From positions 1 through 8,721 of the forward strand of contig JBHELO010000020.1 in NCBI GenBank assembly GCA_046263055.1: DNA of 8,721 bases, written 5' to 3'. The first letter of the stretch is position 1; every line of letters starts with the position of its first letter. The notes below the pieces were generated by a model. That model was not told the origin of the DNA and made no database searches. It was given only the letters and a program-made list of their open reading frames with translations. Origin of the DNA: DATAQC01 sp046263055. GTDB taxonomy: Bacteria; Actinomycetota; Acidimicrobiia; Acidimicrobiales; AC-14. Shown here in pieces: positions 1 to 5,372 of the stretch. The position numbers were made by a program, and so were the translations under genes.

Positions 1-737
1 GCCGAATGGAGCGAATCGGTCGTGTAGATCGGAGCGCTGCATCCCTCCACATAATGGACATATGCCCCTTCGTCGGCGATGATCAGGGTTCGCTCGAACT
101 GGCCCATGTTCTCGGCGTTGATCCGGAAGTAGGCCTGCAGCGGCATCTCGACCTCGACGCCCGGCGGCACGTAGATGAAGCTGCCGCCGCTCCAGACTGC
201 CGAGTTCAGGGCCGCGAACTTGTTGTCCCCGGGGGGGATCACCGTACCGAAGTACTGCTTCACCAGGTCGGGGTACTCGCGCAGGGCGGTGTCCATGTCG
301 GTGAACAGGACGCCCTGGGCCTCCAGGTCCTCCCGGTTGCGGTGGTACACGACCTCGGACTCGTACTGGGCGGTGACGCCGGCCAGGTACTTGCGCTCGG
401 CCTCGGGGATGCCCAGCTTCTCGTAGGTGGCCTTCACCGAGTCGGGGAGCTCGTCCCAGGCGTCGACCTGCTTGTCGATGGGCTTGACGTAGTAGTAGAT
501 GTCCTGGAAGTCCAGATCGGGCATGTTGACGGCGAACCAGGGCGCCATGGGCTTGCGCTGGAAGAGTCGGTAGGCCCGCAGCCGGAACTGGCGCATCCAG
601 TCGGGCTCGCCCTTCATCCACGACATCTCTTCGATGATGGCCTCGTTCAGGCCCTTCTTGGGCTTGAAGATGTAGTCCTCTTGGGGGTCGATCCAGCCCA
701 GCTTGTAGCGACCCAGGTCCAGCTCGGTGGTTGCCAT
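1..737 (-). CDS. sufB: Fe-S cluster assembly protein SufB, N-terminal half (runs off left edge)
   Basis: SufB is the scaffold subunit of the cytosolic SUF iron-sulfur assembly complex SufBCD. About 245 residues are visible, starting MATTELDLGRYKLGW, against a usual full length near 470, so the C-terminal half of the beta-helix core lies beyond position 1. Family-typical stretches read directly from the minus strand include MRQFRLRAYRLFQ, the PPGDNKFAALNSAVWSGG region, YVPPGVEVEMPLQAYFRIN (about 190-210), and FERTLIIADEGAYVHYVEGCSAP ending near residue 236, with a conserved Cys at 233. The ATG at 735-737 is chosen because the protein then begins as other SufB proteins do. GGAG lies upstream at a long spacing of about 11 bases. 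The gene begins 76 bases after the PRC-barrel cassette, with its own candidate promoter in between, so it probably opens a suf operon continuing to the left. Identity is firm. Confidence 0.96.
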   Translation of the reverse strand, partial: MATTELDLGRYKLGWIDPQEDYIFKPKKGLNEAIIEEMSWMKGEPDWMRQFRLRAYRLFQRKPMAPWFAVNMPDLDFQDIYYYVKPIDKQVDAWDELPDSVKATYEKLGIPEAERKYLAGVTAQYESEVVYHRNREDLEAQGVLFTDMDTALREYPDLVKQYFGTVIPPGDNKFAALNSAVWSGGSFIYVPPGVEVEMPLQAYFRINAENMGQFERTLIIADEGAYVHYVEGCSAPIYTTDSLHS

Positions 738-788
738 CAGGGCACCAGCTCCGTCAGTTGCGAGAGGGGAGGGATTTCTCCTACGTAG

Positions 789-794
789 ATAGTA
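789..794 (-). promoter_or_regulatory. Candidate -10 element for sufB
   Basis: The minus strand reads TACTAT at 794-789, a good TANNNT match inside the only clearly AT-richer stretch of the neighbourhood (about 773-801). A start site near 782 would give sufB a leader of roughly 45 bases. I see no convincing -35 hexamer 16-18 bases upstream. The perfect 8-base palindrome CTACGTAG at 781-788 touches the hexamer and would sit at the start site. Confidence 0.4.
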
Positions 795-813
795 ACAAGT
801 CGGCCCTCCCAGA

Positions 814-1257
814 TCATCCGGGGGGGGCGGCTACCACCACTGCGTAGCCGCCGATCGAGCGCAGGCCGTCGGCCGCCACCGTGGTGCCCCCCGCCACCAG
901 GGCCAGCACGTCGCCGGTGGCCTCGTCCACTTCCACGTCGTCCAGGGTGCCGAGCACGTCGCCCCGGTCGGTGAGGACCCGGCCGCCGAGGAGGGCCACA
1001 TCCCCCTTGAGCACCCGCTGCTCCCGCTCGGTGGCAGCCTCCCGCAGCCGCCCCTCGCTCTCCACCACGACCGCGTCCGGCCCCAGGCCGGTGACCGCCG
1101 CCCAGTCGGCCAGGCGGGCCTTGTGGCCCTTGCCGACCTGCAGGGCCAGGACCCGCCGGCTCGGGGCGTCCACCACCGCCCCGTGGAGGCTGCCCAGGGT
1201 CTCCGCCGTGTCCCGCGCCACCACCGACCGGCCGACGGCGTCGCGGAGGCGGATCAC
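814..1257 (-). CDS. Tandem PRC-barrel domain protein (147 aa)
   Basis: Two PRC-barrel-like units are visible. Residues about 3-66 begin RLRDAVGRSVVARDTAETLGSL and include VVDAPSRRVLALQV. Residues about 82-143 include GGRVLTDRGDVLGTLDDVEVD and TGDVLALV. The repeated pattern 'V(L)..GD.LG...DV.VD..TGDVLAL' is the classic PRC-barrel half-motif. PRC-barrels occur in RNA processing (RimM), photosynthetic reaction centres and many uncharacterised prokaryotic proteins; no catalytic residues are expected. The GTG start at 1255-1257 overlaps the TGA of the upstream PRC gene by 4 bases (GTGA), so translation is probably coupled. No signal peptide or membrane segment is seen. An eight-G tract (820-827) lies at the extreme 3' end and encodes the final Pro-Pro-Gly. 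The exact role is unknown. I am sure of the gene and fairly sure of the fold. Confidence 0.85.
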   Translation of the reverse strand: MIRLRDAVGRSVVARDTAETLGSLHGAVVDAPSRRVLALQVGKGHKARLADWAAVTGLGPDAVVVESEGRLREAATEREQRVLKGDVALLGGRVLTDRGDVLGTLDDVEVDEATGDVLALVAGGTTVAADGLRSIGGYAVVVAAPPG

Positions 1258-1916
1258 GTCCCGTCCCCGGCGGGCTCGTCCCCGCCGCCGGTGGCGACCC
1301 CGCCGCCGGTGGGGGCGGTCTGGTGGAGCTGGGCCCGGAACTCGTCGACGGCGGCGCCGAAGCCGGAGAGGTCGTCCCGGATGAAGGGCTCGGCGCTGGC
1401 CGGCACCATCAGGGCCGTGCCGGAGACGGCGAGGGTGTCGGGAATGGGCAGGAACATCGGCCGCCCGGCCTGGCCCTGGAGCGCGGGGTCGCCCTTCAGC
1501 TCGTAGCCGAGGACGTCGCCGCTGTCGGTGGCCACCACGATGTCAACGACGGTGCCCAGGCGGTGGCCGCCATCGGTCAGCACGTCGTTGCCGACCACGT
1601 TGCGGCCCGAGGAGGCCGACGCCTCGGCCGCCACCGGGCTGCCCTTCTGCTCGCAGGCGCCGGCGTCGGCCACCATCACCGCGTCCCGCCCGATGGCGGC
1701 CACCCCCGACATGGGCAGCACCACCTTCATGGGCCCCCGCAGGAACCCTCGCTTGTTGAGGGTGAAGCCGATCAGGCGACCCTCGTCGGGGTGGTAGAGG
1801 ACGTCCTTCACGTCGGCCAGGGCCTCGCCGTCGGCCACGCTCACCACCGGGAGGCCGGCGATCTCGGTGGCCCGCACCAGCAGCCGGGGCGGCGGGGAGG
1901 CGGTACCGGCGCTCAC
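1254..1916 (-). CDS. Tandem PRC-barrel domain protein (220 aa)
   Basis: The first PRC-barrel spans about residues 10-84, with EIAGLPVVSVADGEALADVKDVLYHPDEGRLIGF. The second spans about 103-172, with VVGNDVLTDGGHRLGTVVDIVVATDSGDVLGYEL. A helical tail follows (about 176-199, FIRDDLSGFGAAVDEFRAQL) and a Gly-rich end. The reading frame stays open upstream to 2105, but I chose the GTG at 1914-1916 because the upstream stretch is Arg/Pro junk in this frame and because this GTG overlaps the stop of the small membrane-protein gene in another frame (GTGA). At the other end its TGA overlaps the GTG of the next PRC gene in the same way, giving a three-gene coupled cassette. No catalytic motif is seen. 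PRC domains are often protein-interaction modules, so an adaptor or sensor role at the membrane is inference. Confidence 0.85.
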   Translation of the reverse strand: MSAGTASPPPRLLVRATEIAGLPVVSVADGEALADVKDVLYHPDEGRLIGFTLNKRGFLRGPMKVVLPMSGVAAIGRDAVMVADAGACEQKGSPVAAEASASSGRNVVGNDVLTDGGHRLGTVVDIVVATDSGDVLGYELKGDPALQGQAGRPMFLPIPDTLAVSGTALMVPASAEPFIRDDLSGFGAAVDEFRAQLHQTAPTGGGVATGGGDEPAGDGT

Positions 1917-2050
1917 GTCCGCCCCCGCCCCCGGCGGGGCTTGGCGGCGATGACCCCGCCCGTGCGGCGCTTGTGCTGCACCACCGCCAACGCCACGAAC
2001 GCCACCACGGCGACCACGAGGATCAGGATCAGCAGGGTCAACACGTGCAC
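1913..2050 (-). CDS. Small single-pass membrane protein (45 aa) heading the PRC-barrel cassette
   Basis: The minus strand encodes a 45-residue protein beginning VHVLTLLILILVVAVVAF. It has one hydrophobic helix (residues about 3-24, through VALAVV), then QHKRRTGG and a basic tail ending PRRGRGRT. The positive C-terminal side predicts N-out, C-in topology. The GTG at 2048-2050 is preceded by GGAGG with a 7-base spacer, the best ribosome binding site in the window, which supports both the gene and this start. The next in-frame GTG, two codons on, is also possible. The TGA at 1915-1913 overlaps the GTG of the following PRC-barrel gene (GTGA). I do not recognise a family. Coupling to two PRC-barrel proteins suggests it could anchor or recruit one of them to the membrane; that is inference. 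Confidence 0.75.
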   Translation of the reverse strand: MHVLTLLILILVVAVVAFVALAVVQHKRRTGGVIAAKPRRGRGRT

Positions 2051-2067
2051 GAGGGTGCCTCCGGTCG

Positions 2068-2112
2068 GCGGTTCGAGCCGCCCCTACCCAGGGCGGCGAG
2101 GCCACGAACCGC
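2068..2112 (-). promoter_or_regulatory. Nested stem-loop just upstream of the ribosome binding site at 2058-2062
   Basis: The outer arms are perfect over 8 bases (GCGGTTCG at 2068-2075, CGAACCGC at 2105-2112 on the plus strand). Inside lies a second perfect 7-base stem (GCCGCCC 2077-2083, GGGCGGC 2091-2097) with a 7-base loop. One junction has a single unpaired base and the other has seven. In the minus-strand transcript the structure ends about five bases before GGAGG of the 45-residue membrane protein. It could be a structured 5' leader that controls translation, or a terminator of the upstream peptidase gene; no U-tract follows, which argues against a classic intrinsic terminator. Confidence 0.6.
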
Positions 2113-2137
2113 GCTGGAGCCGGCGGGGGGGGCGCCA

Positions 2138-2177
2138 GCGGTCCCCCGCGCTCGCCGGCGGTCCCCTGCCCTCGCCG
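2138..2177. repeat. Two-copy 20-bp tandem repeat
   Basis: Positions 2138-2157 and 2158-2177 are adjacent 20-base units with two mismatches, both of the form GCGGTCCCCYGCSCTCGCCG. A third unit degenerates into GC-rich sequence after 2178. The repeat lies between the peptidase C26 gene and the structured leader. It may be simple replication slippage in GC-rich DNA. Confidence 0.7.
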
Positions 2178-2225
2178 GCGGCTCCGCCGCTCGGGGCGGC
2201 GGGCGGGCGGTGCCTCCCGGGCTGC

Positions 2226-2960
2226 TCACCGGGCGACCCGCCGCTCGGCCCGGGCGCGGGCGTGGTCGACGAGCTGGCGGAACAGCCCCTGCTGCTCGGG
2301 CCAGTCCTCGAGGAGCTCGGGGTGCCACTGGACGGCCACCACGTGGGGGCTGCCGGGGAGCTCGATGGCCTCGATGGTGTCGTCCTCGGCCCAGGCCACC
2401 GCCCGGGTGCCGGGTGCGGCCTCGTCCACCGCCTGGTGGTGGATGGAGTTGACCTCCACCTCGGTGGCGCCCAGCGCCTCGGCCAGGTGGCTGTCGGGCT
2501 CGATCTTCACCCGGTGCACGGCCTCCCGCCACCGGTCGTTGTGATCGTGGGCCTGGCCGGTGGCAGCGGGCACGTGCTGGATCAGGGAGCCCCCGAGGGC
2601 GACGTTCACGACCTGCATGCCCCGGCACGTGGCCAGCACCGGGAGGTCGGCGTCGATGGCGCGCCGGAGGAGCCCGATGTCGAAGTCGTCCCGGGCGGGG
2701 TCCACGCCGTGCGTCTCGGCCACCGGCTTGGCCCGGTAGCGGGCAGGCTGGAGGTCCCCGCCGCCGGTGAGCAGCACGCCGTTGACGGCGTCCACCACCG
2801 AGTCCACGGCGTCGGGGTCCATCACCGGCAGCACCACCGGCACCCCCCCGGCCCGCAGCACGCCGTCCACGTAGAACCGGGACGCGGTGTGCAAGAGGGT
2901 CGGGCCGAGGTTGGTGTCCACCATGCGGGGATAGGCGGAGATCCCGATGACCGGCCTCAT
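2226..2960 (-). CDS. Class I glutamine amidotransferase-like hydrolase (peptidase C26, gamma-glutamyl-GABA hydrolase type)
   Basis: A 244-residue protein, a normal length for the peptidase C26/PuuD group, beginning MRPVIGISAY. The triad is visible: nucleophile Cys112 in LATCRGMQVVNVALGG, and His213/Glu215 in VQWHPELLEDW. GVLLTGGGDLQPARY (61-75) and EVNSIHHQAVDE (168-180) are typical of the family. Members hydrolyse gamma-glutamyl amide bonds, for example gamma-glutamyl-GABA in putrescine breakdown, but substrates vary and no other polyamine gene is nearby, so the substrate is open. The ATG at 2958-2960 overlaps the TGA of the upstream 94-residue gene (ATGA), and no independent ribosome binding site is seen, so translation is probably coupled. 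It is a soluble cytoplasmic protein with no synthetase domain attached. Confidence 0.92.
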   Translation of the reverse strand: MRPVIGISAYPRMVDTNLGPTLLHTASRFYVDGVLRAGGVPVVLPVMDPDAVDSVVDAVNGVLLTGGGDLQPARYRAKPVAETHGVDPARDDFDIGLLRRAIDADLPVLATCRGMQVVNVALGGSLIQHVPAATGQAHDHNDRWREAVHRVKIEPDSHLAEALGATEVEVNSIHHQAVDEAAPGTRAVAWAEDDTIEAIELPGSPHVVAVQWHPELLEDWPEQQGLFRQLVDHARARAERRVAR

Positions 2961-3241
2961 GGGCCCGAGTATGGCCGGTCCCCGCCAGGCGCCCGTCTCG
3001 CCAGGTCGTCGGCCAGGTCGGCCATCGCCTCGGCATCGGCTCCCGGATCGTCGCCCGGGCAGAAGACGGCGGCTCGCCCGCCGAGGTCGGCGGCCAGGCG
3101 CCCGGCGGCGGCCGGGTCGGTCCCCACCAGCACGACGGTGGCTCCGGCGTCGGCCAGGGCCCGGGCCAGGGCCTCGGCGCGGGGGTCGGCGGGGCCGCCC
3201 ACCGCCACGAACGCCACCCGTCCCGACAGTCGCCCGGCCAC
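2957..3241 (-). CDS. Small SDR-like half-Rossmann protein (94 aa)
   Basis: The sequence SGRVAFVAVGG, then PRAEALARALADAGATVVLVGTDPAAAGRLAADLGG, matches the first beta-alpha-beta unit and second strand of short-chain dehydrogenases/reductases. The protein stops after 94 residues, whereas SDRs have about 250. The dinucleotide-binding TGxxxGIG loop is replaced by GGPADPR (15-21), and there is no room for the Ser-Tyr-Lys active site, so it cannot be an ordinary SDR enzyme. The GTG start at 3239-3241 is supported by TACCCT ending exactly 6 bases upstream (leaderless pattern). Its TGA overlaps the ATG of the peptidase C26 gene by 4 bases. The intact frame, promoter and coupling argue that it is a working small gene and not debris, though a truncated remnant kept as a leader cistron is possible. 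Confidence 0.72.
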   Translation of the reverse strand: MAGRLSGRVAFVAVGGPADPRAEALARALADAGATVVLVGTDPAAAGRLAADLGGRAAVFCPGDDPGADAEAMADLADDLARRAPGGDRPYSGP

Positions 3242-3247
3242 TGGGCC

Positions 3248-3253
3248 AGGGTA
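3248..3253 (-). promoter_or_regulatory. Leaderless -10 element for the 94-aa/peptidase C26 operon
   Basis: The minus strand reads TACCCT at 3253-3248, then six bases, then the GTG start at 3241. This TANNNT spacing is what leaderless actinobacterial promoters show. No Shine-Dalgarno sequence is present. Confidence 0.55.
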
Positions 3254-3270
3254 GGCGGGCGAGCGGAATG

Positions 3271-3287
3271 CCGACCCGGCCGGTCGG
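3271..3287. promoter_or_regulatory. Inverted repeat between divergent promoters (possible operator)
   Basis: CCGACC (3271-3276) and GGTCGG (3282-3287) are perfect 6-base arms around a 5-base centre. The element ends three bases before the -10 hexamer of the DUF4395 gene, inside the 61-base space shared with the divergent operon. A regulator bound here could affect both. In GC-rich DNA such short repeats also arise by chance. Confidence 0.35.
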
Positions 3288-3290
3288 GTT

Positions 3291-3296
3291 TACACT
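3291..3296 (+). promoter_or_regulatory. Leaderless -10 element for the DUF4395/thioredoxin operon
   Basis: TACACT at 3291-3296 is followed by six bases and the ATG at 3303. GGAG at 3297-3300 lies only two bases from the ATG, too close to work as a ribosome binding site, which favours a leaderless transcript. Confidence 0.6.
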
Positions 3297-3302
3297 GGAG
3301 CC

Positions 3303-3758
3303 ATGGCTCCCAGCGCCCCTCCCCCCATCGACCCCCGGGGGCCGCGCGTCAACCAGGCGGCCGTCGCCGTGCTGCTGCTGGCCGGCTTCGTGGCCGACTG
3401 GCGGCCGGTCGTGGCCCTCGTCGCCCTGGTGCTGCTGGCCGGCGCCGCCTTTGGCCCCCGCTACGGCCCCTTCCTGCGCCTCTACGCCGACGTGGTGAAG
3501 CCCCGCCTGGGCCCGCCTACCGAGCTGGAGGACCCCCGCCCGCCGCGCTTCGCGGCGTCGGTGGGCGTCGCCGTCCTGGCCCTGTCGGGCGTGGCCTTCC
3601 TGGCAGGCTGGCCCGCGCTGGGGTGGGCCCTGGCCCTGCTGGTGGCCGCCTTGGCCGGGCTGGCCGCCACCACCGGCCTCTGCGTGGGCTGCGAGATCTA
3701 CCTGTTGGTGGCCCACCGGCGGGGCGTGCCCGTCGTCGCCCGGGTGCCCGCCCCGTGA
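3303..3758 (+). CDS. DUF4395 family integral membrane protein (151 aa)
   Basis: The protein begins with a short Pro-rich stretch and the family-typical IDPRGPRVNQA (9-19). It has about four hydrophobic segments: roughly 19-31, 35-50, 85-101 and 104-124. Between the pairs is a conserved loop, FGPRYGPFLRLYADVVKPRLGPPTELEDPRPPRFA (50-84). The C-terminal signature GLCVGCEIYLL has a CxxC pair at Cys127 and Cys130. These are the hallmarks of DUF4395. The cytoplasmic or extracytoplasmic placement of the CxxC is not clear from sequence. Its TGA overlaps the GTG of a membrane-anchored thioredoxin-like gene (GTGA). The two products are therefore probably co-translated and may exchange thiols, which is inference since the biochemical role of DUF4395 is unknown. 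The start is supported by the leaderless promoter 6 bases upstream. Confidence 0.9.
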   Translation: MAPSAPPPIDPRGPRVNQAAVAVLLLAGFVADWRPVVALVALVLLAGAAFGPRYGPFLRLYADVVKPRLGPPTELEDPRPPRFAASVGVAVLALSGVAFLAGWPALGWALALLVAALAGLAATTGLCVGCEIYLLVAHRRGVPVVARVPAP

Positions 3759-4144
3759 TCGTCGTGCGCCTGGCGGTGGTGGCAGGCCTGCTGTTCGCCG
3801 TCGGCCTCCTCACCCGGCTCTACCGGTCGTGGCGGGAGGGACTGGTGGCCGAGCGGCCGGAGCACCCGGTGGTGCCGGCGTCCCTCCGTGACGGCGCCGA
3901 GCGCACCTGGGTGGTGTTCACCACCGAGTACTGCGCCGCCTGTGGGCCGGTGGAGGAGCGCCTGCGGTCCGCCGACCCGGCGGCCCGGGTGGTGCGGGTG
4001 GACGCCGCCCGGGAGCCCCACCTGGCCGGCGCCTTCCGGGTGCGCAGCGCCCCCACCGCGGTGCTGGCCGACGCCGACGGCCGGGTGCAGGCCCGCCTGG
4101 TAGGCGCCGAGGCCGTGCACCGCTGGGCGTCCGAGCAGGCCTGA
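3755..4144 (+). CDS. Membrane-anchored thioredoxin-like protein (129 aa)
   Basis: Residues 1-23 form a hydrophobic N-terminal anchor (VRLAVVAGLLFAVGLLTRLY). A linker and a compact thioredoxin-like domain follow. WVVFTTEYCAACGPVEERL carries the redox pair Cys60-Ala-Ala-Cys63. VVRVDAAREPHLAGAFRVRSAPTAVLADADGRV contains the expected cis-proline at Pro100 before Thr. The active-site CAAC differs from thioredoxin's CGPC, although Gly-Pro directly follows the second Cys. The GTG start at 3755-3757 overlaps the DUF4395 stop by 4 bases; the frame is open further upstream but has no coding character there. It is likely a thiol-disulfide oxidoreductase at the membrane partnered with the DUF4395 protein. 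It ends 39 bases from the convergent cupin gene, and I see no clear terminator hairpin in that gap. Confidence 0.88.
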   Translation: MIVVRLAVVAGLLFAVGLLTRLYRSWREGLVAERPEHPVVPASLRDGAERTWVVFTTEYCAACGPVEERLRSADPAARVVRVDAAREPHLAGAFRVRSAPTAVLADADGRVQARLVGAEAVHRWASEQA

Positions 4145-4183
4145 CCGTCGTCGGTGGGCGCCGGCCTGGCTACCTCCCGGTGA

Positions 4184-4807
4184 TCAAGCCGACGCCGAGC
4201 CCCCGGTCAGCTTCGGCGGCTCGGGGCCGGGGCCCAGGAGGGGCCGGCTGCCGTGCGGGAGGTCGGCCACCCGGGGGTTGGCCTGGTCCCGGCGGGACAG
4301 CACCGGGTCGGTGACGCCCCAGTCGGCGCCCACGTCGGGGTCGTCCCAGGCCACCCCCAACTCGTCGTCCGGGCTGTAGTACTGGTCCACCAGGTAGGTG
4401 ATGGTCATGTCGGTCAGGGCGGCGAAGCCGTGGGCCACCCCGGGCGGGATGTAGACGCCCTGCTCGTTGGCGTCGCCGATCTCCAGGTGGAGGGTGGCGC
4501 CCCGGGTGGGCGACCCGTCACGCAGGTCGTGCAGCACCACCTGGGCCCGGCCCCGGGGGACGTACCAGTAGTCGGCCTGCTGGAGGTGGTAGTGCAGGCC
4601 GACCACGCTGCCGGCCACCTTGTCCGACCGGTTGGCCTGCACCATCTCCCGGCCGTCGGGAAACCACGACCGCCGGTAGGTCTCGACGAAACGGCCCCGG
4701 GGGTCACCGAACGGGGTGGGGGTGACGACGTGGACGCCGGCGATGGTCGGGGACTCCACGACCTCGGCCATGGGCGGCGACGCGGGCTCAGGGTTCGAAG
4801 CGGCCAT
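4184..4807 (-). CDS. RmlC-like cupin, dTDP-4-dehydrorhamnose 3,5-epimerase family (207 aa)
   Basis: The fold is recognisable across its length: GDPRGRFVETYRRSWFP (34-50), MVQANRSDKVAGSVVGLHYH (55-74), DLRDGSPTRG (94-103), GVYIPPGVAHGFAAL (117-131), VDQYYSPDDELGVAWDDPDVG (140-160) and DPVLSRRDQANPR (167-179). His72 and Asp174 correspond to the catalytic His-Asp pair of RmlC, and Tyr residues are present at 143-144. However, the usual 'LRGLHYQ' is VVGLHYH, so the Arg is Val and the Gln is His, and the nearby Lys of active epimerases is not evident (QQADYWYVPRG). No other dTDP-sugar gene is nearby. Activity on dTDP-4-keto sugars is therefore uncertain; a related epimerase/isomerase or another cupin role is possible. 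Starts at 4807 (20-base overlap with the flavin reductase gene) or 4771 are both plausible. Confidence 0.85.
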   Translation of the reverse strand: MAASNPEPASPPMAEVVESPTIAGVHVVTPTPFGDPRGRFVETYRRSWFPDGREMVQANRSDKVAGSVVGLHYHLQQADYWYVPRGRAQVVLHDLRDGSPTRGATLHLEIGDANEQGVYIPPGVAHGFAALTDMTITYLVDQYYSPDDELGVAWDDPDVGADWGVTDPVLSRRDQANPRVADLPHGSRPLLGPGPEPPKLTGGSASA

Positions 4808-5354
4808 AGCCCCCACGGTAGAAGACGAGGGGGCGGCCCTCGTGGGCCACGCCCATCTCGCCCACCCGGCCCACCACCAGCAGGTGGTCACCGGCGTCGT
4901 GGGTGGCCTCCACCGTGCAGTCGAGCCAGGCCAGGGCCCCGGCCAGGATGGGCGCCCCCGACTCGGCCGGCCGCCACCCCACACCCCGGAACTTGTCGGG
5001 GCTTCCCCGCAGGGCGAAGGCCCGGCACAGGTCCTCCTGGTCCTCGGCCAGGATGTTCACGCAGAACCGGCCGGCGGCCCGGATGCGGGGCCAGGTGGAC
5101 GAGTGGTGGGCCACGCAGAACGCCACCAGCGGCGGGTCCAGGGACACGGACGTGAACGAGTTCACCGACAGACCGGCCGGGTCCCCGCCGTCGGCGGTGG
5201 TCACGATGGTCACGCCGGTGGCGAAGTGGCCCAGCACCTGGCGGAACCGGGCGGCGCCCATCCCGCCGTCCGCCTCGTCCGGCGCCCGGGCGGACGCCGG
5301 TGCCTGGGCCAGGGCCGGTGCCGGTGCGAGCGGGTCCTCGGCCGGGGTGGTCAC
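4788..5354 (-). CDS. Flavin reductase family protein (FMN-binding split barrel, 188 aa)
   Basis: Motifs in order: FRQVLGHFATGVTIVTT (37-53), GLSVNSFTSVSLDPPLVAFCV (61-81), RFCVNILAEDQEDLCRAFA (96-114), SPDKFRGVGW (118-127), GDHLLVVGRVGEM (155-167) and PLVFYRGGYGRFEP at the end. This is the HpaC/short-chain flavin reductase pattern. Members reduce FMN or FAD with NAD(P)H and supply it to a two-component monooxygenase, or are haem- or flavin-binding relatives. No monooxygenase is encoded in the window. The GTG at 5354 adds an Ala/Pro-rich stretch of about 30 residues before the conserved domain. The ATG at 5259-5261 would start closer to where family members start, so the beginning is uncertain. 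It starts 18 bases after the MBL-fold gene and its 3' end overlaps the cupin gene, which suggests one transcript. Confidence 0.9.
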   Translation of the reverse strand: MTTPAEDPLAPAPALAQAPASARAPDEADGGMGAARFRQVLGHFATGVTIVTTADGGDPAGLSVNSFTSVSLDPPLVAFCVAHHSSTWPRIRAAGRFCVNILAEDQEDLCRAFALRGSPDKFRGVGWRPAESGAPILAGALAWLDCTVEATHDAGDHLLVVGRVGEMGVAHEGRPLVFYRGGYGRFEP

Positions 5355-5372
5355 CGCCTCAGGCTGCCCCGG

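Noticed and set aside
820..827. Eight-G tract as a programmed frameshift site
   Set aside because: It sits at the last codons of the PRC gene. Slippage would only alter the extreme C-terminus, and no downstream frame would be joined.
2176..2189. CGGCGG-CT-CCGCCG as a rho-independent terminator of the peptidase operon
   Set aside because: The loop is only two bases, there is no U-tract on either strand, and such palindromes are common in this GC-rich gap.
1323..3254. Very long plus-strand open frame (643 codons) across the PRC cassette and peptidase gene
   Set aside because: Composition is Gly/His/Val/Arg-rich without any family motif, and it lies antisense to well-supported genes. Open antisense frames are expected at this GC content.
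2961..3716. In-frame upstream extension of the peptidase C26 gene
   Set aside because: The extension is low-complexity and antisense to the DUF4395 gene. The ATG at 2960 matches the family N-terminus and overlaps the preceding stop (ATGA).
4145..4183. Bidirectional terminator between the convergent thioredoxin and cupin genes
   Set aside because: Only short, imperfect GC matches are present and there is no T-tract, so no convincing hairpin can be drawn.
4815..4820. TACCGT seven bases before the cupin ATG at 4807 as a leaderless promoter
   Set aside because: It lies inside the flavin reductase coding sequence, where it encodes the conserved Tyr-Arg of FYRGGYGRF. It is not safe to call as an independent promoter.
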